A DNA stretch of 64,000 nucleotides, taken from positions 92,070,901 to 92,134,900 of the forward strand of contig OX411544.1 of NCBI GenBank assembly GCA_948146395.1, in the 5' to 3' direction. The notes beneath the pieces are model-generated. The model ran no database searches. It was not told where the DNA came from and was given only the letters and a program-made list of their open reading frames with translations. Shown here piece after piece: positions 1 through 10,837 of the stretch. Position 1 is the stretch's first letter; each line of letters starts with the position of its first letter. Position numbers and translations under genes: made by a program. The DNA comes from Fragum whitleyi (Eukaryota; Mollusca; Bivalvia; Cardiida; Cardiidae).

Positions 1-210
1 TGCCCTCTTGTTTGATTTAAAAAATTATTAAAATTGATGTCTGTTATGCACTTTCCCTTTAATTTTAGGTGAATTTCCTCTAAACAATCATATAAATGAT
101 TGTTTAGAGGGAACCCATCCAAAATTAAATAAGAAGTCTCAAGAAGCTCCTAAAATTTTGAAGTGGGTGCCACAATTAGGGAGGATGCTATAATTAGAGG
201 AAATACCCTA
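1..210. mobile_element. MITE family T, copy 1 (truncated by window edge)
   Basis: Ends in ATTAGAGGAAATACCC, the terminal repeat of family T, and contains the family's internal hairpin CTCTAAACAATCAT / ATGATTGTTTAGAG at 79-109. Other copies: 12897-13161, 26165-26325, 37437-39242 and 53689-53975. Complete copies have TIRs close to CTGTATTTCCTCT flanked by TA, fitting Tc1/mariner-class MITEs. Confidence 0.7.
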
Positions 211-829
211 AGCATCATAGAATCATGCTCTGTGTGAACAGAGTTTTGAGTATTGGGCGAATAACATGATGCATGCATAGTAATTCTTGAAGTTCCTGTT
301 GAATTAAATTAAGGCAATAGCATGCATACTCTCAATGGACTCTTAAAATTTTCAAATCACTGCAAGAGGGCTGTGGCTTAAACGCCATAGACTAACATTT
401 TATTATACACCCGAAAATTCGTATTATGTTATGGCCCCAGTTGTCTGTCAGTCTGTACATTAACAATTTTTTTGTGTGGGTAACTCCTAAACTAAATCAA
501 TGGAATGAGCTGAAACTTGGCACAAAATATTCCTTTTGACGTCTAGTTGTGCATAAGACCTTTGAAATTCACTCATGTCATTCTTGAAAAATTCTGAATT
601 ATGTGCCCTTGAATTGAACAAAAATTATCGTTTTTTGTATGCGCATACTGTGTTATGGCCCCAGTGAGTCATCTGTCCGTCTGTTGGCAGTTGTTTTAAG
701 CTATCATTTAAGCTGGCGCTACTGACCTGCCAAATTAAGGTTACTGACAAGCCCCTGAGGGCGTATATGCACCACTCTGTGAAAGCTCTTGTTTTATTCT
801 GAGAAAGAATAATCACCAATTATTATATA

Positions 830-1692
830 CAGTAAAATCTCAGTCGTTCGCACGCCGGTGGTTCGTAGGTATGTGTTGGTTCGTATACATTCTTTGGTCC
901 CTATTTTCTTCCTTCTTAATCTTTGTAAGAAGGCTCCAAGTAATTCCCACGTCGGTGGCTAGTAGTCGGCCATGTCAAGTCCCGAGCGTTTCCAAATAAC
1001 ACAAATTCATATGTTTAATCCGTAGGTGTGAATTGTGCGATTATTAGTTGTCCTAGGTGTAATAATAGACATATACCTTGATTTTCAAACCTGTTGATTG
1101 GTATTAATCGAAGTTATTGTTTTGCGTCAATATTTACAGGCATTGTTTGATTTGTAATTTTTGGCGGGTTTAATTGAATAAAGGATCAACCAGTGACCAT
1201 AAACATTGTATTTCATCTGGCTTTCTCATACCAGTCATGCAAAAATGAATGTGCAAATCTTCGTAGACTTGATTGTCAACATGTCTTCCACACAGATTTA
1301 TCGTAATGCCGAGATTTCATCGTCTACTGAATGAGTACTCAAGGTGATTTGATCCAAAGGGAAAACACTCTGATTTAAGTAATAACTGGCATGTAAATAA
1401 TTGCCGAAATAACTTAATTTAGGATTTAAATATGGACAAAACGAAAGATGATCATTGTTCAAGTGGGATTTGTTGAGTCCTTACTCTATACAAAACGGTC
1501 TCGTAAGAACTTGATTTAAAATATATTCCATAGAACTTTATTATAAAGCCACAAATATAGGGTACCTTTAGACCATGTCCGATCTAAGCCATCAAAAAAC
1601 TACCGACCGCTTGACATTGGTTGGTTCGTACTACGTTTAGTTCGTATAAATTGTCCCGGTCCCTTGATATTCAAACTACCGAGACTTTACTG
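830..1692. mobile_element. Pogo/Tigger-like non-autonomous DNA transposon
   Basis: The left end CAGTAAAATCTCAGTCGTTC and the reverse complement of the right end CAGTAAAGTCTCGGTAGTTT are imperfect TIRs. TA lies outside both (828-829, 1693-1694). CAGTAAAA-type ends with a TA target duplication are typical of pogo/Tigger elements. No transposase ORF. 863 bp. Confidence 0.7.
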
Positions 1693-1922
1693 TAATTTAA
1701 AAAGAGAACAAGGTGAAGGAAATCCAAATTTGTAAACTAAATATGACATAAATCCAGGTCTTTTATTACCCAAATAAAGTAGGTGATATAAAGATATATT
1801 AAAGCAAATGGTTGAGTGATTTCAATCAAATTCATCACCATGATAATTGGGCCATTGGATCTCATAAATAGAGATGAATGATGTCAGCTAATATTATCTA
1901 TGTATTTTGATAGTTTATGGTT

Positions 1923-2125
1923 ACTTGCTCTTCTTCATTTACTCTTTACTCAATGATAGAGAAAGATTTTTGTGGCTTGCTCTTCTTTGTTTACTCTTTA
2001 CTCAATGATAGAGAAAGATTTTGGTTGCTTGCTCTTCTTCAAATTTCTCTTAACTCAATGATAAAGAAAGATTTTTGTTGCTTGCTCTTCTTCGTTTACT
2101 CTTTACTCAATGATAGAGAAAGATT
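1923..2125 (+). repeat. 52-bp tandem repeat, about four units
   Basis: Units beginning CTTGCTCTTCTT occur at about 1924, 1976, 2028 and 2081, each containing ACTCAATGATAGAGAAAGAT. It yields a 71-codon open frame only because the unit has few stops. Not a gene. Confidence 0.85.
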
Positions 2126-2157
2126 GAATTGATAATTGTTGACTGATGTTGGATTAG

Positions 2158-2290
2158 CTGCTTGAAGCTTGGAACAGATACCATGGTAGTGCTGATGAGC
2201 CAAATACCTGTAATAAATGGTTAGGTGCTCCAGCTGTAGAAGATAATGACAGAAATAGGGTTAAAAGTACTGCATTTAAACAATCAGACT
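2158..2290 (+). mobile_element. SINE family S1 fragment (body/3' part)
   Basis: Matches the S1 body order: ATGGTAGTGCTG, AAATACC, then GGTTAGGTGCTCCAGC. The tRNA-like head is absent and the tail is degraded. Confidence 0.55.
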
Positions 2291-2800
2291 TGAACAGATT
2301 TTACTGTGTCCCACATTTGATATTTACCAGTATTCATGTTTTACAAGGTCTTGTACAGTCTTTGGAATGTGTCTTATTGTAAAGTAACCTAAGCTCTTAA
2401 AAATATTGTAAAAGTATCAATAGGTCTTTGAATTAGTCCTACAACTTGAGACTTAACTGCTTTCACATTGAAAAAAAACAACAGTATATTTGAACTTTCT
2501 CTGTATAAAAGTTGACTTTGTAGTGTTAATGTTATTTTTTGTTGAGTCTAACTCTGACATTGTTGTTTCTGGATTCTCTGACAGATCCCAGCCACCTGAT
2601 TAATCAATATTAATCCTGACTGTAACAATGTTCTGCCACTGACTTTTGCTTAACCTGGAGATTTAGTGATTCAACAAATGTTGAAAAAGTCTAACATTTT
2701 GTCTAAAAACTGATAATTTCATATCAAGATGTAGAGCAGTTATAGCTGAGTAACCCTGATCAAATAGACACCTAGATGAAATGGAATGATGTCTGAGGAC
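2291..2800. other. Intronic gap, nothing recognised
   Basis: AT-rich, no conserved coding frame and no repeat shared with the rest of the window. The same holds for 211-827, 3056-3344 and 4128-4884 (decayed AT-rich sequence only). Confidence 0.5.
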
Positions 2801-3055
2801 AAGGGCCCTGTTTTACTTAACATCTTACGGTCATTTTTTTGCGTAAGTCAAAAATAATGGTTGCTTCTACAGTAGTAACTAAATATGGTATTCTGCCCAG
2901 CATCATCTCATTGGAATCGCCTTTCTAAAGATGATTCAAATGAGATATTGCAAGACAGAATCTAACAATGAATGAAAACACCAGATTCGATTTGTGATTT
3001 TGACTTACCATTATTTTTTTCGTAAGAAGTTTAATAAAAAGGGCCCAGGGATCCA
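2801..3055. mobile_element. MITE family K, copy 1
   Basis: TIRs start GGGCCCTGTTTTACTTAA, followed by a run around TTTTTTTGCGTAAGTCAAA; the right arm reads the complement ending AATAAAAAGGGCCC. A central pair CTCATTGGAATCGCC / GATTCAAATGAG forms an inner hairpin. Sister copies at 27157-27406 and 36436-36692. Confidence 0.75.
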
Positions 3056-3344
3056 ACACATTAAAGGCTCAATTTCCTTTTCAACTTCTTCCTCCCTTAT
3101 AATTCTGATTGATTAGATTATAACCATAAATCTTTCTGAGATGAACAGCTCATAAAGCTGGGAAATGATGTTTTGAGGTAGCTAAATTGTTGGCATTATG
3201 GCAAGAATCCATGGTTATGTTCAAGAGCTACTATGTGATTGAATTCAGAAATAAGTTGTGTAAGGTGGTCTTAAGCTTCATTTGACCATTCAGTGTCAGA
3301 CAACAGGAGAGAGTACCAAAAATTGAGATGTAGTGACACATATA

Positions 3345-3537
3345 TTAGAGAGGGGTAATGCTGGTCTAGAATCTTTATTTCTCAATGAAACCCTATGTTG
3401 TGTGTACTCATTTGAATTGTCTAAGTGTGACAATTCAAATGAGTACCTTCAACAAAGGATTTGATCAAGTATAATTGAAATAACATTATTTGAAGTCCAA
3501 AATACCCCCCCCCCCCCTATCTGTAAAGCTCTGTACA
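3345..3537. mobile_element. MITE family G, copy 1 (with C15-type tract)
   Basis: Inner hairpin TACTCATTTGAATTGTC / GACAATTCAAATGAGTA at 3409-3446; right end CCCCCTATCTGTAAAGCTCTG, the family G terminus, expanded here into a pure C tract at about 3505-3518. Other copies: 18218-18397, 21573-21766, 24282-24450. Confidence 0.65.
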
Positions 3538-4022
3538 TGTATAAGAATAGACTAAAATGATTACAACAGACTGAGTAATTTGCTAGGATAATTGGTTGAC
3601 AGTAGCATCATGACAAATGTTTTTGGCGTACATTCTGCAGTGCAGATTCCAAACATGCCTTCTCCAAGAAGACAGATGGCTTGCTGAGTAAATGTATGCC
3701 AGTATAACATGTTTTTCTCATGATGAAACTCCAGCATTTGTCTGCTGTAATTAGGTTGATGATTAGGCAATAGAAGATAAATCATGTTCGTACAATTCAT
3801 AGCTGAATTATTTTATTCACGTTGTATTCAGCAAGAATCCTGCATTCTGATTGGCTGAAAAATTGGTTTCATTTATACTTAACGAAAAAATTTTGATTTT
3901 GAAGCTTTTTTGTAAGCTTCCGCGGAAAGTAGTCCCATAAATGATCCGTGTATTTGAGGGTAAATCTTTGCATTTTTGTTTCAAGAAATTAAATTATAAG
4001 ACGTGAAGAGAATATTTATTGA

Positions 4023-4127
4023 TTTTATGGAGGTATGATACTAAAAACCTAATTACACTCAAGTATGACTTTCACTTTGTGTATTCATACAGTGTGATTA
4101 GGTTTTTAGTTACATACCTCCATAAAA
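4023..4127. repeat. 105-bp near-perfect palindrome (fold-back MITE, family N)
   Basis: Left arm TTTTATGGAGGTATGATACT continuing AAAAACCTAATTACACT; the right arm is its complement AGTGTGATTAGGTTTTTAGT then TACATACCTCCATAAAA. Arms are about 37 bp around a ~30-bp loop. A decayed relative lies at 15776-15860. Confidence 0.8.
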
Positions 4128-4884
4128 AAAATTTATACTAGCTGATGATAAAGGCTTCAAGGAAATTTTTTCTTGTTTCTCATTTCAGAAACATTCAATA
4201 ACTTTTCTTTGCAAAAAAAACCCTAATTACCTTGGATATTCTAAACCATACATTTATACACTTAACATGTCATACAATAGACAGAATTTAAGGTTTAAGC
4301 TTGAATTGACAATATCTACAAAGAGTGACTAAGGATTCTGGTGTGAAATTGGATGATAAACATAATAAATTTTACATGAAATATCATTTATCATAACTTG
4401 TATTTTACACTGTTGAAAAGAGATGGGTGTATATATATAATCATCTTTTGACATATGAAAAAGGCATAAAGTTGTATGAATTAAAGATTTTTATGCATAC
4501 TTTGAAGATTAACATATTTCTTGTAGGTGCAGAATTATGCAACTCTTAAATATGGCAGTTTAAATGTGAGCTTTCACATGAAAATGTGCTTTTTTGTAAT
4601 TCCTTAACCTTATATCTCAAACAAGTCTACTTCTTTACAATGAGAAGTCTAATCATATAAGACTAAATAGCTATTTTGTCTTTTTAATCGTCAGTGGTTG
4701 ATTCAGAGGGAGTTTAATGGGAAGGTGGATGGTGGATAAGAAAAACCCTATGAAGCCGTATTATTTTGTTTCATGAAGAATTTCAATTAATACTTCAGCT
4801 GTCTTTGACACATTCCTGTTGTAATCAAAATTTTGGCAAACTAAGATCAGCCTGCACAGTTGAGCAGTTGTGTGTAACAAACTT

Positions 4885-5215
4885 TTCAAAGTAACAGTTA
4901 GAATTTTAACATCATGAAAATTAAAGTCATCTCAATCAAAACCATTCAAAATTGCTCCTAAACAAACCCGCAATTTCAATGTCTTAATTGAAATTGTAAA
5001 TGTCTGATTGGTTCTTGAAACAATAGGAAGCTATTTATAGAACTTGTATGCATATTTTTCAAAGGTAGGTAATAGATATTGCTAATTTTGTTCATCCTGA
5101 ACTAAATTAGCTGTAATGGATTACCTCCCGTAAATTTCACTTTAAAACACACTTATGGCACACATTCAATTTCATTCCAACATCATTCACCTTATCAATT
5201 TCACAATGTTGTTAA
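4885..5215. mobile_element. MITE family L, copy 1
   Basis: Shares ATCTCAATCAAAACCATTC, GATTGGTTCTTGAA, the inner pair AGGTAATAGATATTGCTAA / GGATTACCTCCCGTAAAT, and a TCAATTTCACAATGTTGTT end with copies at 26728-27105 and 50573-50985. In the better copies the ends are GTTAGTAACATCGTGAAATT. The right end lies about 45 bases upstream of exon A. Confidence 0.65.
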
Positions 5216-5262
5216 TTGTAAGAACAGTCTGTTTTAGTGTATTACCATTTTGTCTGTTTCAG

Positions 5263-5383
5263 TTGTGTTGTGATAATCTATAATCCAAAGAAGAACAAAC
5301 AAAGTCATATTTTCAACTTCTCCAAGAAAACACTGACAGCTGTCGCATTCTCCGGCGATGGAAAACATCTTGTTACAGGGGAG
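5263..5383 (+). CDS. MAPKBP1: MAPKBP1-like exon A (WD repeat, propeller 1)
   Basis: Flanked by TTTCAG at 5257-5262 and GTAAGT after 5383. Enters with one base that completes a split codon, then 40 codons, leaving in phase 0. Translation begins [13 protein letters not shown] and ends in [16 protein letters not shown], the strand-b/strand-c core of an early WD repeat of the MAPKBP1/WDR62 family. In relatives this follows a segment ending in a Gly, which fits a GG|T split codon. No upstream partner exon could be recognised in 1-5262. Confidence 0.93.
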
Positions 5384-5489
5384 GTAAGTCAGAAATTAGA
5401 AAGGCATGAATTCTTAACCCTCCTGTACTAGTGAAATATTGATAAGCCAGTTAAATGCTGACTGATTCTCAGAGTGGTCTACCATAACA

Positions 5490-5815
5490 CAATCCCCCTT
5501 AAGAGTCATCATATATTGATGACGATAAGCCTATTAAGCAGTAATGTGCTTCATGTACTAACAAAGTTGGCACAATGCTGACATAAATGGCTCAATGGCC
5601 TTTTCTCGAACGAGCCCCTATCTTACAAATGAACTGTCAGCAACTTAAGCATAGCTGAAAATTACTGACAAAAGCCTTGTGAAACCCACATGGACAAGTA
5701 ATATTCAAATTATTAGTTTACAAATCCAATGCGCTAACCACTGAGCAAAAGAAGATTTTCCCTGACGCTGGTGTCAGACGTATTTAAACCTAAGAAGCTA
5801 TGCAGGACAGTGGTG
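5490..5815 (-). mobile_element. tRNA-headed SINE, family S2, with 19-bp target-site duplication
   Basis: Flanked by identical 19-mers AGAGTGGTCTACCATAACA at 5471-5489 and 5816-5834. On the minus strand it carries a tRNA-like A-box region GCTCAGTGGTTAGCGCATTG (5725-5747) and then TTTTCAGCTATGCTTAAGT, shared with the plus-strand copy at 12605-12760. The long exact duplication fits LINE-driven retroposition. Confidence 0.7.
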
Positions 5816-6104
5816 AGAGTGGTCTACCATAACATAACCATATTTACTATTTTTCATTTTGAGCCAATTGGCATGTGAACTTGACATAATCCATATATTA
5901 CCTGATCTCCTATATAAATGTATATTAACCATTTTGCAATGCTGCTGAATTCATTGTGTATTGCGCACCTATCACATGACTGGGCAACAGTATGAAATGT
6001 TTCATCCATGAACATTAAAGCACCAAACTGTTGCCTGCTTGCTAAATGATGTCTTATGTTTGGATCTGTAAGCAAGAGTGTCTCAGGTCCGGGAAACCAT
6101 TACG

Positions 6105-6176
6105 ATGGCTCAGCGCGAAACGGTTGTAACTCCCTATTAACATATAGGGAGTTACAACTGTTTCGCGCTGAGCCAT
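6105..6176. repeat. 72-bp perfect-type palindrome 'GGCTCAGCGCGAAAC' (family F), copy 1
   Basis: ATGGCTCAGCGCGAAACGGT and TGTAACTCCCTAT read back as the complement ending GCGCTGAGCCAT, with a loop of about six bases. Sister copies at 22380-22465, 47094-47156 (decayed), 57085-57160 and a half copy near 58170-58203. Confidence 0.8.
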
Positions 6177-6529
6177 TATTTTATCTCCTAACATTTTCAA
6201 AGTAAATTTGATCTTTGATCACTCACTTGAACAGAACTATGCTTGTCTATAGCAATTGTAATATTTAACGAGCGGAGTGACGCAATCTTATCAATTTTAT
6301 GTTATATCACATTTTATCCTCTGTATTTCTCATTTTGTAACTATTTTTTTAAAAAAAAGTAAATTTACTCAATAATAATCAGGTAATAAAACAGTTGTTC
6401 TAAGGTGATTTGTGTAACAATGAACAACTATTGCAGTAATTGGATGACAAAATAAACTGTTGCCTTCGGCATGGGGCAACAGATCAGAATATCATCCTGT
6501 CCATCTCGGGACAAAAGTTTCATTGTTAA

Positions 6530-6767
6530 CCCTTGTCATGGTGAATAAATTTTTGCTAAAACTTTCATCAAAATCAAATGGCAAAAAGCACTGAAAGTCC
6601 CATCTGTAGGTCATTTTTAATTTGAAAAACTAAATCTATCGACAATTCTGGTTTGAAAGCGAGAAACATGTGGTGTAGGCTAACATCAGACTGCACATAT
6701 GTGCAGGCTGATGTTTGTCTAAAGCTCCTGCCAAAGCAGGAATATTCGGGGTTCAGCATGATAAGGG
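6530..6767. mobile_element. piggyBac-like MITE (family M), copy 1
   Basis: 238 bp between TTAA at 6526-6529 and TTAA at 6768-6771. Ends CCCTTGTCATGGTGAA and TTCAGCATGATAAGGG are TIRs. Inner hairpin CATCAGACTGCACATATG / TGTGCAGGCTGATG. TTAA target plus CCC..GGG ends are the hallmark of piggyBac. Copies at 13994-14231, 14451-15746 (interrupted) and about 54759-54995; fragment near 53613-53667. Confidence 0.85.
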
Positions 6768-6924
6768 TTAACAAATCACCATGAAATAACTGTATGATAT
6801 TTACTGCATTTGTAGCTGAAAGCTACTTTAGTTAATGAAATGTGTTCTATAACAGGATAAGAATTACCAGACCACTAATGATCATAAATAATTTACACAA
6901 AATCATGAATTCGGTGAGGATAGG

Positions 6925-7205
6925 ATTTTTATAATCCCCACCCCAAATAAACTATATTTGGGGGTACAAAGGAGTCGGCTAGTTGGTCAGTCCTGCGGTC
7001 CATCTGTCTGGAAATTCTCTCAGGAACTGATGGCAGATTTCTATTGAAACTTTACAGAATGATGTGATCAGTATTAGACTGAGATGTGCAATTGATGTTT
7101 TGGTTCATAGACTGTTGACAGAGTAATGCCCCTTTGATTGAAAATGCCTTTTCTTTATTGACAGACATCTTAGGGGGCCATAGGCTGCTTTGCAACAATC
7201 TAGTT
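6925..7205. mobile_element. Short pearl-like element (family with TATTTGGGG hairpin)
   Basis: Begins with CCCCAAATAAACTATATTTGGGG hairpin arms (6950-6965), followed by a GTCGGCTAGTTGG/GTCAGTCC stretch, one core unit with 'TTTCTATTGAAACTTTAC' and a 3' GGGGGCCATAGGCTGC block. Relatives near 32985-33110 and 51085-51300. Confidence 0.5.
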
Positions 7206-8142
7206 GTTTCAACCATCATTTAATAATAATTTAATAAACTTGATGGTATTATGAATTTGGTAATTTTGTTGATTCTCTGAATAATTTTTGCATAATGCTT
7301 GGTTTGCAATTTGTTTTCTCTCGACAGTATTGATGCCCTTCTCTGAACATTGCCACAATAGTCAAATGTGAATTGTATGTTTATGGTAATTCATGCACAT
7401 AATAAATCTTTATGGGAAAAGTTTAGCCATACTGGTTTAATTGTCAGAATAATTTGGGATTTGTATGAAAGAAAATTTCAATTCAACAGAAAAAAAGGTT
7501 GAAGTATAAAAAAAACAAAAAAAAAATACAGAAGTACATTGATTATTTTCTCTGGGGCAATTTTCTGATTAGAATGAAATCTTGCACTCTTTTTTCCATT
7601 AAAATAATAATTCAGGATTAGAAAAAAAAGAAATTCAAAGTTTTAAACAGGGTTCATTACTCGGAATACTTGATTGATTGATGAACTGTTGGTGCCTTTC
7701 ATTTTGAAGAAATCTTAAGTTATAATGAACAAACAACTCTTACATAACTGGGATGAGAGGGTTTGATAATCTGATAGTATATCAGTTTGAACAATCATGA
7801 GAAACTCCACAGGGAAAATTGGAGCAATTTGATGAATTATCAGTGTGAAATAGTTTTAGAGGGAGAAAGATGAAACTTGATTTCATTGATAAAAAGTTTT
7901 TATGCTGAGAAATTGAGAATTGAAAATAAGAAATCTTTATCTCTGAGTACCATTTACTTTCATTAATACACAATTTTAAATCCGGCATCAATTATACTGC
8001 TGAATTAATTTTAATGTATTTTTATCCTGCATTGAGAAAGTTAGAAAAAAGTTTTTGACAAAGTGAAAGAAAAATATCCCAATTTCTGCCCCTTGAAGTC
8101 AACAGTCAGTGAGAATAGATAAAGATATATCTTTCTACATTC
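7206..8142. other. Intron A-B gap, nothing recognised
   Basis: A-rich stretches (7455-7525, 7620-7640) and no identifiable element. 9107-9927 and 13162-13493 are similar; 9480-9545 contains a weak family G inner hairpin remnant (TACTCTTTTGATTGTC). Confidence 0.45.
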
Positions 8143-9106
8143 TTATACGCCCGTCGAAGACGGGACATATTATGGGATCACACGTGATGTCGGGCGTCCG
8201 GTAGTCCGGGTGTCCAGCGGCGTCCACTTCTTTGTCCGGAGCATAACTCTGTCACTTGAAGTCCGATGGACTTCAAACTTGGCAATTGTATTCTTCTCAT
8301 CATTGCGGAGTGCAGTGCACAAGAACCATAACTCTACCTGGCCTATTTTTATGCCCCCGCATCGATAGATCGGGGGCATATTGTTTTACTCATGTCCGTC
8401 TGTCTGTCCGTCCGTCTGTCCGTCTGTCTGTCCGTCTGTCCGAAAACTTAACCTTGCCAATATCTTCAAGCCTATTCAAGATACAAAGCTAATATTTGGC
8501 ATGATGATAGATCTCAATGATTCGCATCCAATGGTACCAAAGTCAATGTCATGTGACAATGTCAAGGTCATCTGTCAAGGTCAAACGTCCGAAAACTTAA
8601 CCCGAAAACTTAACCTTGCCAATATCTTCAAGCCTATTCAAGATACAAAGCTAAAATTTGGCATGATGATAGATCTCAATGATCCGCATCCGCTGGTACC
8701 AAAGTCAAGGTCATGTGACAAGGTCAAGGTCATCTGTCAAGGTCAAACTTCGAAAAAATTGCCGTTACGGGGGCATTCGTGTTTCACAAACACATCTTGT
8801 TTGAGTTATTGCCCTTTGTTGTATATCTCTTAAAGTATAATAGCTAGGATCATGAAACTTCATGGGTGTATAGATCTCACCAAGGGGGAGTGCAGTGCAC
8901 AAGAACCTCAACTCTTCCTGGCCTATTTTTTTGTTTTTCATACTAGAATCTTGTCCGGAGTATATCTCTAAAAGTATAATAGCTAGGATCATGAAACTTC
9001 ATGGGTGCAAAAAATATTCATTCAAAATAACCTCAGTTCTATTCAAACCCCCAGTTAATACTAAGCAGTGTGACGGGCGTATCTTGTGACAATTTGGCAC
9101 CTTGTT
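8143..9106. mobile_element. Pearl-like element P1 (host of nested P2)
   Basis: Starts with hairpin ATACGCCCGTCGAAGACGGG. The same arm returns in complement (GACGGGCGTAT, 9072-9082) just before the end TTTGGCACCTTGTT. Core units carry GAGTGCAGTGCACAAGAACC and ATCATGAAACTTCATGGGTG. Interrupted at about 8347-8803 by element P2. Decayed relatives at 10838-11281, 32540-32935 and 36020-36287. Confidence 0.7.
8347..8803. mobile_element. Pearl-like element P2 nested in P1
   Basis: Starts ATGCCCCCGCATCGATAGAT with hairpin partner CGGGGGCAT, followed by a (CTGT/CCGT)n tract 8397-8441, then two core units of about 150 bp (CTTAACCTTGCCAATATCTT...), a terminal CGGGGGCAT copy (8767-8775), and ACACATCTTGTT at the end. 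Its 150-codon open frame on the plus strand is a by-product of the repeat units. Older relatives at 20150-20417, 47530-47650 and 56068-56335. Confidence 0.75.
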
Positions 9107-9927
9107 TTTAATAATTTTAACTTATTTCATAATCTTAAATAATGCATAAGCAAAAATGATAACTTAATGTGAGTTTGATAAAATAGTAAGACCATGAATT
9201 GATAAAAAGGAACAAATCTCTAGGTTTACTCATTAAAAATGGCAAATTAAAAGTGGCACTTTGCTAAAAAACAAACTGAATGTGCAGGAATAGAAAAAAA
9301 GGCTATTAAATGACCCTATGAAATTATCTTTGAAAGAAGATTAAAGGAAGTCTTGTCATCTAATCTGCTTTCTGATAGTACAATATTTCACACCTGTTTT
9401 AATTGCTTACACATGGAACTTCTGGAGAGCTTCAGATACTGGGGTGTTATTTTAGATGAAGAGCTGAATATGTGGACATCTCATTCTTGAAGCCTATGTT
9501 GCAGGTACTCTTTTGATTGTCAAACACTAAATGAGTACTAAAAAGATAGGATTTACATGATAGATAATATTGAAAGTTGAATGCTGCTATTAACCTCTTG
9601 TGTTACTACTCTGGGATTCATAAACAAATTGGAGTCTGTATCTATCTTGTGGATACAGAATTTCTGAGGTCTTGAAGTCATAGAAAATCTGTTGATAGTC
9701 ATATTTATTTTGAAGCTTATCTTTTGTTGCATTGATTTCATCTGGTTTTACTTTATCATCTTCCCTTAATTTCCCAGAATTTTAGCGGGGTTAATAAGGA
9801 AATGGATCTATATTTTTACTAAGTCTACCTTCATCACATAACTAAGGGGGACAACTCTCACTGTTGTACATAGCTTCTTATAAGGTTTAAATACAAAGCC
9901 CGACATCTGCATTAGGACAGGTCTTCT

Positions 9928-10837
9928 TTTAATGCTCTCCAAAGGGAGAGCATATAGCTGCCGCTTCGTCTGTCCGTCCGTCTGTCCGTCCGTCTGTCCG
10001 TCCGTCTGTCCGTCCCCACCTATTTCTCCATAACCCTTGTGCCAAATCAAATGAAACTTACCATATGAACTCCCTATGATATAGTGATGATGCACCTGTG
10101 ATTGTTTTTGGATTTGAGGCCTCATCACGGGAAAAGGGGACTTAGGGTAAAAAACAGTTTATCCCAAATTTCTCCTAGTCTAACTATCAGATTATAGTGA
10201 TATTTTATATTTGAGTAGCAAATCAGATGCCCTTTACTATAAACAATTTGAAATTAACGTAAAAAAAAAAATTATCATGGAAAAAGGGGGCTAAATGTTT
10301 GTTACCTTTACGTTAGCATGTAAAATAGCTATTCCGTCCGTCCGTCTGTCCCCACCTATTTCTCCATAACCCTTGGGCCAAATTAAATGAAACTTACCAT
10401 GTGAACTTCCTATGATATAGTGTTGATGCATCTGTGATGGTTTTTGGATTTGAGGCCTCGTCACTGGAAAAGGGGACTTAGGGTAAAAAAACAGTTTATC
10501 CCAAATTTCTCCTAGTCTAACTGTCAGAATTTAGTGATATTTCATATTTGAGTAGTTAATCAGATGCCCTTTACTATAAACAATTTGAAATTAATGTAAA
10601 AAAAAAAATATCATGGAAAAAGGGGGCTAAATGTTTGTTACCTTTACGCTAGCGCGTAAAATACAGTTATTCTTTCATTTCTCCTAGTCTTATGCCCAGA
10701 ATTTGATGAAATTTCACATTTCAGTAGCAAATCAGATGCCCTTTACCATAAACTATTTGAAATTTGTGTCTAAAAATATGTCATGCAAAAAGGAGGTTTA
10801 ATGTTTGTTACCTTTATGTTTGCTGTATAAGATTACA
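9928..10837. mobile_element. Pearl-like element P3 (long ~340-bp core units)
   Basis: Hairpin GCTCTCCAAAGGGAGAGC at 9934-9951, GCCGCTTCGTCTGTCCGTCC microsatellite, then a unit 'CCCACCTATTTCTCCATAAC ... GGAAAAAGGGGGCTAAATG' repeated twice in full (from ~10016 and ~10345) and once in part. A second copy of the family is at 28770-29345. The end is not sharp. Confidence 0.65.

Noticed and set aside
1917..2132. 71-codon open frame with internal repeats
   Set aside because: It is a 52-bp tandem repeat; the period is not a multiple of three and the peptide repeats change frame.
1..5262. Search for the exon preceding exon A (expected to encode a segment ending in Gly)
   Set aside because: No stretch with the family's wording and a donor in the right phase was recognised; it probably lies upstream of the window.
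8381..8833. 150-codon open frame, the longest in the window
   Set aside because: It reads through the CTGT/CCGT microsatellite (SVCPSVCPSVCP) and two copies of a pearl-like core unit. No homology, no splice context.
10335..10352. Short regularly spaced repeats (CCGTCCGTCTGTCC tracts) as a possible CRISPR array
   Set aside because: They are tetranucleotide microsatellites inside eukaryotic repeat elements, with no spacer structure.
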